In this document: positions 15,107 to 23,180 of the stretch, one piece after another
Layout of the letters: each line of letters begins with the position of its first letter
How positions within the stretch are numbered: the first letter of the stretch is position 1
Source of the DNA: an uncultured Bacteroidaceae bacterium
GTDB lineage: Bacteria > Bacteroidota > Bacteroidia > Bacteroidales > Bacteroidaceae
Reading direction: 5' to 3'
NCBI GenBank assembly: GCA_905234745.1
Contig: CAJOJD010000004.1
Location: 47,416 to 80,119, forward strand
DNA: 32,704 nucleotides
The notes under the pieces: model-generated
The model's database searches: none
Told to the model about the DNA's origin: nothing
Seen by the model: the letters and a program-made list of their open reading frames with translations, nothing else
Made by a program: the position numbers and the translations under genes

Positions 15107-16810
15107 ATGAGGATGGAAAAGTATGCAAGCAGGGCTTTGTTGTTTTTGACGGCGGGATTGCTCCTGGCGGGATGTAGTCGTATTAGTGACGGAAAAGAGC
15201 ATAGGCGACATGTCATTGCGGAACTAATGGACAGTGCGGAGGTTATTATGAATGATGAGCCGGAGATGGCTTTCAGATTCATGGACAGCATTGACTCACA
15301 TTCCATCAGCGGAAGAGAACGTAAGGCACGCTATGCGCTACTCTACTCTGAGGCGCAGTACAAATACGGGATTGATGCGGCCGATGACTCCCTGATAATG
15401 ATAGCCGTGCGCTATTACTCAATAAGCAAAAACTTGCTCAACCGTTTCCGCAGTTACTATATGCTTGGCTGCACATACAATGGATTAGGACAACTTACCA
15501 ATGCAGCTGTGGCTTTAGGTCAGGCAGAACAATTAACTTCTAAGATAAATGATGAATACAGACTAGGATTGCTTTATACACAACTCGGTGAAGTGTTTTT
15601 TTATTCCTTTGACTTTCATCGGGCAGAGAGTTATTATCGCTTAGCAATGGAAAACTATTCAATAGCAGGAAGGGAAACACATCAGATGCATGCCTTATAT
15701 GATATAAGCGGATGCTTAATTCAAAATAAAGATTATGAAACTGCACATTCTAAATTAAAAGATGTTCAGGAATGGGCAATATTACATGATGAACCCGATT
15801 TTGCTTCCAGTTGTTTATTGGGAAAAATAATGTGTTCTATAAATACTCAAAACATAGAAACCGCTTCTGCTGAATTCGATGAATATGTAAACAACTATGG
15901 CAGACCAACAGATAATCCTTATATTTATTCTTTATTTGCTACTTATTATATATCTACTGATAGATATATAGATGCGTCTCACTTCATTGAACAAGGATGG
16001 ATTTGTGCTAAAACGAAAAATGATTCCATTGATTTATGGTATAATGAGTCTTTACTTGATGAGGCAAGAGGTAGATCAGACTCTGCTTTAGTGAAATATA
16101 AACACTCCATTGAACTCCAAAACCAGAATCTTTATACTCTGCTTGATCAGCCTGTTTTAGGAGCCCAAAATGACTACCTCAAAACTCTGGCAGAGAAAGA
16201 AGCCCTTAAAGCAAAGCACAACCGCGCTATGGTTTTGTTTATGGCAATCCTGATTGTGCTTATTATTACCTTATTTATTATAGTAAATCGTATTCGTAAA
16301 GTAAACAATGAAAAGGAGAAGCAAGACTATCTGCTGACTATAAAAGAACTACGATTAAAGGAAGACACAAACAATGAAATCATTAATCAGTTAAATAAAA
16401 AAGTCAATACTCTGTTCAGCAAGCAGTATGCTGAGTTAGACCGAATATTTGACAAAATGATGGAAATTGAAGAAAATCAGGAACTGGCATCCGTTATACG
16501 TAAAAACCAAACTAATACTAATAAAGAAAAGGATAATAATATTGAAAAGGCCGATATATTATATAGCCACATAAAAAAACAGTTGGAGGAATTAGGTTTA
16601 AAGAAAAACCAGAAAAAGATTGATAGCATCATTGACGCTACTCTTAATAACCTGATGACACGCATCAAGGACAGCCGTTTTAAAATGGCAGATGAAGAAA
16701 TCAAAATAATACGTTTCTCACTGATAGGCTTTTCTGTAAAAACAATAAATAAGATTACCGGATTAACTCCATATATACCAAAGAAGAGACAGAGCAATAC
16801 AAAAAATTAG
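15107..16810 (+). CDS. TPR membrane regulator with C-terminal helix-turn-helix, 3' frameshift
   Basis: A one-component transmembrane regulator of a kind common in Bacteroides. The start at 15107 gives a lipoprotein-like signal (MRMEKYASRALLFLTAGLLLAGC); ATGs at 15098 and 15113 are alternatives. A TPR-rich extracytoplasmic region covers about 35-355, a membrane helix (AMVLFMAILIVLIITLFIIV) follows near 375-395, then a charged coiled coil and the start of a LuxR-like helix-turn-helix (EIKIIRFSLIGFSVKTINKITGLTP). In the frame as given it ends KKRQSNTKN at 16810. Moving forward one frame near 16772-16777, in a TATATA run, gives IYQRRDRAIQKI and a natural ending ELYNILK at 16859, the expected recognition helix. 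So the last 28 or so residues are lost, by a small deletion or an error. The gene switches from GC-rich to AT-rich near 15480. The DUF3244 gene downstream is its probable target. Confidence 0.8.
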   Translation: MRMEKYASRALLFLTAGLLLAGCSRISDGKEHRRHVIAELMDSAEVIMNDEPEMAFRFMDSIDSHSISGRERKARYALLYSEAQYKYGIDAADDSLIMIAVRYYSISKNLLNRFRSYYMLGCTYNGLGQLTNAAVALGQAEQLTSKINDEYRLGLLYTQLGEVFFYSFDFHRAESYYRLAMENYSIAGRETHQMHALYDISGCLIQNKDYETAHSKLKDVQEWAILHDEPDFASSCLLGKIMCSINTQNIETASAEFDEYVNNYGRPTDNPYIYSLFATYYISTDRYIDASHFIEQGWICAKTKNDSIDLWYNESLLDEARGRSDSALVKYKHSIELQNQNLYTLLDQPVLGAQNDYLKTLAEKEALKAKHNRAMVLFMAILIVLIITLFIIVNRIRKVNNEKEKQDYLLTIKELRLKEDTNNEIINQLNKKVNTLFSKQYAELDRIFDKMMEIEENQELASVIRKNQTNTNKEKDNNIEKADILYSHIKKQLEELGLKKNQKKIDSIIDATLNNLMTRIKDSRFKMADEEIKIIRFSLIGFSVKTINKITGLTPYIPKKRQSNTKN

Positions 16811-17081
16811 CCGAATATCACCAGAAATACAGCAAGAGTTATATAATATATTGAAATAGAGCGCTTTAACCCCATAAAATACCCCCCCCTGCAGATAATC
16901 ACCTAATTATCAACCAGTTAGATACCAGTGAAGAATTTGACCAAAATAGCCTGCCGTTAACTTATTTATTATTAGATGTTTGTATGAAATTTTGAAGAAT
17001 TCTAAAACGACAAACTCATTGCTTTAGAGTTCTTTTTGCCCGAACTTTGTCCCACATGTTTAACCAATTAAAACAAAGCTT

Positions 17082-17447
17082 ATGGGCAAAAGGACTATTT
17101 TACTGGCTTTAGCATTACTACCGTGTTTCCTATTTACACCGGTTAAAGCATCTGCAGATATACCTACAGAGGGTCGACCGATTAAAATTGACAGACCGGA
17201 TCATGTACATCCACGAACCATTGAACCGGAATGCTACTATCTTGACGGATATGTTTATATAACGTGTGATAGCAGCGTGACTTCTATTAGCGGAACAGTA
17301 ACCCGCATTAGCGACAACTTGCAGTGGAGTAACAGCAGCACAAGCAATGTGCTACAGATAGCTGTTTCAAGTGATACCGGTAGCTACCACCTGACTTTTA
17401 CTCTATCAGATGGTGATTCATATTACGGTGACTATACGTTGGACTGA
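17082..17447 (+). CDS. Small secreted DUF3244 protein
   Basis: A 121-residue exported protein with signal peptide MGKRTILLALALLPCFLFTPVKASA. The mature part is one beta-sandwich of the DUF3244 type: CYYLDGYVYITCDSSV, an alternating polar/hydrophobic core, and the closing SYHLTFTLSDGDSYYGDYTLD. The family is small, Bacteroidetes-restricted and of unknown function, and is often found next to TPR/helix-turn-helix regulators such as the preceding gene. It ends 23 bp before the first transglutaminase-like gene, so the two may share a transcript. Two cysteines flank the first beta strands (in ECYYLDGYVYITC). Confidence 0.8.
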   Translation: MGKRTILLALALLPCFLFTPVKASADIPTEGRPIKIDRPDHVHPRTIEPECYYLDGYVYITCDSSVTSISGTVTRISDNLQWSNSSTSNVLQIAVSSDTGSYHLTFTLSDGDSYYGDYTLD

Positions 17448-17470
17448 GGACTTTGATTTATTAGGTGGAT

Positions 17471-18829
17471 ATGAGAAGGTCTGCACAATCGTTATTGGTT
17501 TTGGTAAGTACAACCGTCCTCATGGCCGGTTGTGCAGACCGTTCATATCTTAATTATGCTTTAACCTCTGCCGGTTCCAACCGCCCGGAGTTGGAGGCCG
17601 TGCTGAACCATTACCGTTCAGTTGACCCTAACCCGGACAGGCTGCGTGCCGCAGAGTTCCTAATAGAGAACATGCCAGCCCACTACTCATACGCGGGCAA
17701 TGAAATATATCAGTACTACGAATATGCCGCCCGGATTCTTGCTGATAAGGAACTGACACCAGAGCAACAGCGTGACAGCCTGCTTGCCATAACTGACCAA
17801 AAGTACCGCGACTTGCCTAATCACACCGTGCCGGATGCGCAGGTGATCAAAGCTGATTTCCTGATAAAGAACATCGACACTTCATACGACAAATGGGTTA
17901 ACTGTGATTGGGCAAGTCAGGTTACTTTTGATGAATTTCTTGAATGGCTTCTGCCTTATAAGGCAATAGAACTGCAGGAACTGGACGCATGGCGTGACAC
18001 CCTGCTGCTACATTTTGGTGAGGGACTGAAAAATCCCATCAAGAACGATGTGGAGTACAACACTACATTGGGTACAGCCGATATGATACGTAACGATGCA
18101 CGACATAAGCTGAACCGCTACGGTCTCTATACGCGTGCCGGACTGCCATTGCTGAGCGCGTACCTGCAGCCGCGCCAGACATACGGCGACATACCTGACT
18201 ACGCACTCACGGCTGTGTTGGCTTTCCGCGCAGCAGGGATACCGGCTGTACTTGATGAAACACCAGTAGGGTCACGTTTTACCGCGGCGGCAAAATGGTT
18301 CGTGATACTGTCAGACCGTGGCAGGGAGGAATGCTCTGAGTGGGATTTCTCCACCATGATAGGCGGAGGGTTCTTCCCTAATGAACGCGGGCCTAAGGTA
18401 TATCGCAACACATACGCCATAGACAAACGGCGGTGGGAATACCAGCGTAAAGCCAAGTACCATTATCCGTTTGACTTAGGAAAGAAAGATGTCACAGACA
18501 GGTATTTCCTTGTAAGCAATCTTAAACTCCCCATAGACCGGGACATAAGGAGAAAACTCAAGGACAGGTACATCTACATTGCATCGGCCGTAAGGGATCA
18601 GGAGCGACCATGGCAGATAGTGGATTTTGGAAAAATCAGAAATGGCCATGCCTGTTTTGAGAACATGGGCCGCGAAGTTCTGTATCAGGCGCTTGGTTAT
18701 GACGGAGAGAAACTAATCCCCATAACCAGGCCCTTTATACTTCATAAGGACCAGAGCATAGAGTATGTGGAGCCGGACAGCATAGATTCGGCCGCATTGG
18801 ACAAATGGAAAAACAAGGCCTTGCTATGA
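17471..18829 (+). CDS. Transglutaminase-like lipoprotein lacking catalytic residues (pseudoenzyme)
   Basis: A 452-residue lipoprotein (MRRSAQSLLVLVSTTVLMAGC); ATG 17471 is preferred to GTG 17465. It belongs to a Bacteroidetes family of transglutaminase-like lipoproteins (FLIENMPAHYSY, FDEFLEWLLPYKAIELQ, AWRDTL). Aligned by eye to the downstream paralogue, the core TYGSCMDY reads TYGDIPDY, so the catalytic Cys is I241, and GHSWYVFL reads AAKWFVIL, so the His is A274. It is therefore unlikely to be catalytic and may act as a binding or regulatory partner. It also lacks the roughly 200-residue C-terminal beta domain of its neighbour. Its stop overlaps the next start (ATGA at 18826-18829), indicating translational coupling. 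Confidence 0.85.
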   Translation: MRRSAQSLLVLVSTTVLMAGCADRSYLNYALTSAGSNRPELEAVLNHYRSVDPNPDRLRAAEFLIENMPAHYSYAGNEIYQYYEYAARILADKELTPEQQRDSLLAITDQKYRDLPNHTVPDAQVIKADFLIKNIDTSYDKWVNCDWASQVTFDEFLEWLLPYKAIELQELDAWRDTLLLHFGEGLKNPIKNDVEYNTTLGTADMIRNDARHKLNRYGLYTRAGLPLLSAYLQPRQTYGDIPDYALTAVLAFRAAGIPAVLDETPVGSRFTAAAKWFVILSDRGREECSEWDFSTMIGGGFFPNERGPKVYRNTYAIDKRRWEYQRKAKYHYPFDLGKKDVTDRYFLVSNLKLPIDRDIRRKLKDRYIYIASAVRDQERPWQIVDFGKIRNGHACFENMGREVLYQALGYDGEKLIPITRPFILHKDQSIEYVEPDSIDSAALDKWKNKALL

Positions 18830-20791
18830 AAAACATAATAACCATAATTCTGAGCCTACTGCTGACTGCAGGCTGTACACAAGACAGCATGTACATTCAT
18901 TATGCGCTACGTGCTGCAGGAAAGAACAAATCAGAGCTTAAGGCCGACTATAGACAAGGACCCGGAGAAACTCTGTGCCGCCAAGTACCTGATAGCCAAT
19001 ATGCCCGCCCACTACTCATACCGCGATACGGCGGCCATAAACAGTTACTACAGCAAGGCATTAGAGATACTTGGCACAGGCCCAAGCCCCGACTGGCAGC
19101 GTGATACCTTGCGGCAGATAGGCGACAGGGAATATGCTGGCATTACTCGAAACATAATCTCGGATGTGGAGGTTATTACTGCTGATTATCTCATTTACAG
19201 CATAGACCGCGCTTTCCATGAATGGCGTACAAGACCGTGGTCAAGACACCTTACATACAATGAGTTCCAGGAGTGGATATTACCGTACAAGGTAACGGAA
19301 CTGCAATCACTCGATGCCTGGCGTGACACCCTGCCCGCACACTACACGGACAGCATAAGTACAGTGCCACCTGATGATGTGCAGCGCAACAGCATATCCG
19401 GAGCCATTGAGATAGTACGGGGTGAGATACACAGCAAGCAGTCTGCCATAGGACACCGCGTGATATGGGAGGACCGTGGCAGCATACCCATGCGCAGTGC
19501 AGCAACGTGGGTACGTATGACTTACGGCAGTTGCATGGACTACGTAATAATGGGAACTGCAGTATTCCGCAGTGTGGGTCTGCCCGCCGCCGTTGATCAG
19601 GTACCATCATGGGGTCGTAACAGCGAAGGTCACAGCTGGTATGTATTCCTCTCTGACCGTGGCCGCGAAGAGCCCACCATCAACTCCCTCATTATAGGAG
19701 CCGGTATGCCGTTCTATACCAATGAACGGATTCCTAAGGTGTGGCGTACCACCTACACCATAAACCGTGACATGGTAAAGTATCGCAACACAGCCAAATA
19801 CGTCTATCCTTTTGATCTCTGCCAGAAGGATGTAACAAGCCACTACACGCGTACATCAGACCTTGAAATAGAGACAGACAAAGAGCAAACCGCCAAGCTC
19901 ACAGATAAGAAGTATGTCTATATTGCAATGGCGGTAAACTCTGGTGGCCCGCAATGGAAGGTACTTGATCTGGGCACCCTTAAGAAAGGGAAGGCACACT
20001 TCAAGAATATGGGCCGCGAGATGCTGTATATAGCGCTTGGATATGACGGGCGCAAACTGATACCTATAAGCCGTCCATTCATACTGCACAAGAGCGGAGC
20101 GGTTGAATACATAGACAATCCTGATGATTCCAATGCTAAAACCATCAGTATGGATCTGCGCCGCAAGTATTACGAGAACTACAATGTGGTAAATATGCGT
20201 CGCCGCATATTGGGAGGCAAGATACAGTGTTCTGACCGCATGGACTTTAAGGATACAGTAACACTTTATACCATTGAACGTACTGATATACCTTACTTGA
20301 TTGAGTTAAATCCAGACCGTCCATATCGTTATTGGCGTTATCTTACACCGGACGGCTCATGGGGTAGCATATCAGAGCTCTCTTTCCATGATGCTAATAA
20401 GAACAGACTAACGGGGCGTGGAATAGCCAACCCAGAAGCTGGACAAGATGCCATAGACCGTGCGTATGATGGAAATCTGTTGTCAAACTTTGAGATAAAC
20501 CAACCTGATGGAAACTGGGTGGGCATGGATATGGGTAAACCCATAGGTGTCAGATATGCAAGCGTATCACCCCGGAGTGATGATAACGACATTTGCCCGG
20601 GAAGCGAGTATGAGCTGTTCTGTTATGACGGACAGAAATGGAGTTCATTAGGTTACCAGCGAGCTGAAGATAATATCCTGCATTATGATGATATTCCTCT
20701 CAACACATTGTTGTGGCTTCGTAACTACACTCGTGGCAACAATGAGAGGCCGTTTATAGTAAAGGAGAATGGTGGGATAGAATGGTGGTGA
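18826..20791 (+). pseudogene. Transglutaminase-like lipoprotein with discoidin-like C-terminus, frameshifted
   Basis: Starts at 18826, overlapping the previous stop, with a lipoprotein signal (MKNIITIILSLLLTAGC) and TQDSMYIHYALRAAGKNKSELKA. At about 18946 the frame must move forward by one to continue as DKDPEKLCAAKYLIANMPAHYSY, after which it is open to 20791. Comparison with the upstream paralogue (ELEAVLNHYRSVDPNPDRL) suggests that about 17 bases are missing. The transglutaminase core is intact: catalytic Cys in TYGSCMDY (codon 19532) and His in GHSWYVFLSDRG (codon 19631). A C-terminal beta domain of the galactose-binding type (about 20340-20790, with NWVGMDMGKPIGVRYASVSP) is present only in this copy. 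In this sequence it would not make a full lipoprotein; a start inside the gene would lack the signal peptide. Confidence 0.8.
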
Positions 20792-21070
20792 CTAATTTAT
20801 TTTCAAATCAATAAAATAGAATGCGGATTGTATTATATGAAGATTAACAAGAGAGATATGATCGGATAAGGGAAACGGAAGGGATAAGAAACATCCCAAC
20901 TCTTGCAAAGCTGATGTAATAACCGAACCCTTCCCTTCCCAATCTTAAGTTTAACCTAAACACCTTATTGATGCAAAGATAAAAAATATTTCATTGTTTA
21001 TTATTGATTACTTTGAGTCATCAAAAAAAGATTTAACTCTATCAAAAAAAATGTATTAGATTTTAAAAAG

Positions 21071-21430
21071 ATGAAAAGAAAATCATTATTCATTGCAATT
21101 ATTGTTATTGCAACAATTTCAATCTTATCAATAAAAAAGAATGGCAGTATATCTGTTTTGATGTATGACAATATTGAAGCTTTGACTCGAAAAGATCCAC
21201 AAGGAGATCCCACATATAGGATTTTCACCTATGGATATAATTCCGATTCAACAACTGAAAGAGTTTGCTCTTGCTGGAGAAAGAAGAATTCTTCAGATAC
21301 TCAGGTATATTGCATGAATGATTATGAGCATGAATGGGAACAGGTCAATTGGGGTCCATATTGTTTATATAAAAACACTACCTGCCCAACAGTAGATGGT
21401 TACTGCTATCCATTCGCTAATCCCAATTAA
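21071..21430 (+). CDS. NVEALA-like peptide precursor 1 (six cysteines)
   Basis: A 119-residue exported peptide precursor. A basic, hydrophobic leader (MKRKSLFIAIIVIATISILS) is followed at residues 34-39 by NIEALT, the variant here of the NVEALA signature that names this Bacteroidetes peptide family. The remaining 80 residues are polar and aromatic with cysteines at 66, 68, 81, 98, 105 and 112, enough for three disulfides. The function of the family is unknown. It is the first gene of an AT-rich cluster and is separated from the propeller lipoprotein by a 17-bp stem-loop. The thioredoxin-like lipoprotein and signal peptidase nearby would suit maturation of such a peptide. A second, three-cysteine version occurs at 26058. 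Confidence 0.8.
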   Translation: MKRKSLFIAIIVIATISILSIKKNGSISVLMYDNIEALTRKDPQGDPTYRIFTYGYNSDSTTERVCSCWRKKNSSDTQVYCMNDYEHEWEQVNWGPYCLYKNTTCPTVDGYCYPFANPN

Positions 21431-21437
21431 ATCTTTA

Positions 21438-21478
21438 CATGAGATTCCATTAAATATTTTCTTTAATGGAATCTCATG
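21438..21478 (+). promoter_or_regulatory. 17-bp perfect stem-loop between peptide 1 and propeller 1
   Basis: CATGAGATTCCATTAAA (21438-21454) and its exact complement (21462-21478) flank a 7-base loop. It begins 7 bp after the peptide stop and ends 23 bp before the propeller start. No T-run follows, so it is more likely a stabilising or attenuating hairpin that lets the peptide be made in excess than a full terminator. Confidence 0.8.
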
Positions 21479-21501
21479 ATTATTAATTAACTCATAAAAA
21501 G

Positions 21502-22599
21502 ATGAAAAAGTTCACTTTGTTAATATGTAGCATAATTGCGCTTATTTTAGTTTTATATAGTTGTTCTAATACTGAGAAATTTACGTTAAACACTATTGAT
21601 GTTGATTACGTAAATAAATCAGATATTACACTTAATGGAGAGGAATTACAAATAAAAGCTAAAAACATACGAAATATTTTTTTGAAAGATTCAATTTTTA
21701 TTGTACAAGTTAATGATAATGAACACCTTTTGGAGATATATAAATACCCTTCTTTTTCACATATTACTGATATTTGCCGCAGAGGTAGAGCCAGAAATGA
21801 GTTCATCAATACGCCTACAAACATGACGAAACAGTTGTATTATGACAAAGGAAATCTAATATTTCCACTTGTAGATGATGATGCTCACTTTAAAGAAGTA
21901 AATATTACAGAATCTATTAATCGGCAGAGTGCTGTTATCCAATCTTCGAATGAGTGTTTGGATTTTAACGATGGCCAATTTATTATTTGCAATGAGGGTG
22001 TAAAGTACATCTTTAATCATTATTATGCCATGTATGATGAAATGGATAAGAAAAAGACTTTTTCACCCAAATATGAATATGTAGAAAACGGGAAGACAAA
22101 AATAAAGATAAATGTTTTTCCTTCATTATGTAACACCTTTTTACCAATGAATGCTATTGGAGCCTATTCTGGGGTAATGTTCAAACATCCAAATAGGAAT
22201 CTAATAATACAACCTATGGAGTATCTTAATTATATCTTATTTTTCGATCTTGATAATAGTAATTATTTTGCAATACATCAAATAGGTACAAGTACTTATG
22301 AAGATAAAACGGTCGAGCTTTCTAAAAACCTGTGTTTTACAACAACGGCATTGACTGATGATTATTTCATGGTTTTATATTGGTCTGGTGATAAGAATAG
22401 GACTACTACGGATAAAGTTACGCCAGAATTGTTGGTATTTAATTGGTCTGGCGTTTTTTTAGGAAGTGCAAAGCTAGACAAGAGAGTTAAATATATTGTT
22501 TATGACGAAAATAGTCATCGTCTAATAGGTCTAGATGGACGTGATGATTCTTTATATTCTTTTGATTTGTCCGCATTTATTAAGAGTATTGGGCTATGA
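21502..22599 (+). CDS. TolB-like six-bladed beta-propeller lipoprotein 1 (BF3164-like)
   Basis: A 365-residue lipoprotein (MKKFTLLICSIIALILVLYSC). It resembles the BF3164/TolB-like propeller family of Bacteroidetes: blade signatures DICRRGRARNEF, a run of degenerate 50-residue blades and the ending RLIGLDGRDDSLYSFDLSAF. Function unknown; a surface or periplasmic binding platform is likely. It overlaps the following thioredoxin-like gene by four bases (ATGA). The second copy at 26452 shares KHPNRNLIIQ/KHPSKNIIIQ and the same gene order. In Bacteroidetes these propellers typically accompany NVEALA peptides, so it may bind the peptide. Confidence 0.8.
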   Translation: MKKFTLLICSIIALILVLYSCSNTEKFTLNTIDVDYVNKSDITLNGEELQIKAKNIRNIFLKDSIFIVQVNDNEHLLEIYKYPSFSHITDICRRGRARNEFINTPTNMTKQLYYDKGNLIFPLVDDDAHFKEVNITESINRQSAVIQSSNECLDFNDGQFIICNEGVKYIFNHYYAMYDEMDKKKTFSPKYEYVENGKTKIKINVFPSLCNTFLPMNAIGAYSGVMFKHPNRNLIIQPMEYLNYILFFDLDNSNYFAIHQIGTSTYEDKTVELSKNLCFTTTALTDDYFMVLYWSGDKNRTTTDKVTPELLVFNWSGVFLGSAKLDKRVKYIVYDENSHRLIGLDGRDDSLYSFDLSAFIKSIGL

Positions 22600-23171
22600 A
22601 ACACTCAAAAATGATAATATGTTTCATTATTACTACACTCCTTTTATTAAATTGTAATATCAAGAATGAAGGTAAATATGTTCGAAAGATTTGGGGGAAA
22701 CCAATAGACTATTCCATGCTTTTAAACAACCGACGTAATATGCTTGATACCATATTTTCATATAACTCCAATAATAAATATAAGATCGTATCATATGTTG
22801 ATTCATTATTATGTACTCCATGCCTTTTAGGATATTTAGATGCGTCCGAGACATATGTTGACTCAATAGGGAAAGGCAAAGTATTTTTTATCTGTATCAT
22901 ACGACCAAGATCTAAAAATGAAAATGAAATCAGAATGGCATTGCAAGGAAAAACTTTTTCTGAAAACATCTGCTTATTATTTGATGTAGATGATTTGTTT
23001 GCGAAATCAAATAAAGTTGAAAACTACCCTTCTCATCTTAGAACATTTCTTCTTGACGATCACAATAATGTGTTATTAGTTGGAGACCCTATTCGAGTTA
23101 ACAATGTACGAGATATCTATAAAGCCACAATAACTAAGATTATTCTTGACCAAGGGTTTTGCCAGAATTGA
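22596..23171 (+). CDS. Thioredoxin-like lipoprotein 1 (CTPC)
   Basis: A 191-residue lipoprotein (MKHSKMIICFIITTLLLLNC) with a thioredoxin-like pattern: YVDSLLCTPCLLGYLD with C73-x-x-C76, then a strand KVFFICIIRP and the closing SHLRTFLLDDHNNVLLVGDP typical of TlpA/DUF4369-type proteins. It should be a thiol-disulfide oxidoreductase outside the cytoplasm. Overlapping the propeller gene implies coupled translation. The neighbouring cysteine-rich peptide is the obvious candidate substrate, but this is inference. A homologue with CDSC sits at the same place in the second cassette. Confidence 0.75.
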   Translation: MKHSKMIICFIITTLLLLNCNIKNEGKYVRKIWGKPIDYSMLLNNRRNMLDTIFSYNSNNKYKIVSYVDSLLCTPCLLGYLDASETYVDSIGKGKVFFICIIRPRSKNENEIRMALQGKTFSENICLLFDVDDLFAKSNKVENYPSHLRTFLLDDHNNVLLVGDPIRVNNVRDIYKATITKIILDQGFCQN

Positions 23172-23180
23172 TTATTTGCT

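Noticed and set aside
16882-16889. Run of eight C residues as a phase-variable tract
   Set aside because: It lies outside any gene and is not placed in an obvious promoter.
18902-20791. Second transglutaminase gene starting independently at 18902
   Set aside because: The first residues (MRYVLQERTNQSL) are an out-of-frame reading of the true N-terminus YALRAAGKNKSEL, which follows a proper lipoprotein signal in the other frame.
20792-21070. Imperfect purine/pyrimidine inverted repeat (gggaaacggaaggg and cccttcccttccc) as a terminator
   Set aside because: The loop exceeds 50 bases, pairing is imperfect and no T-run follows; too weak to list.
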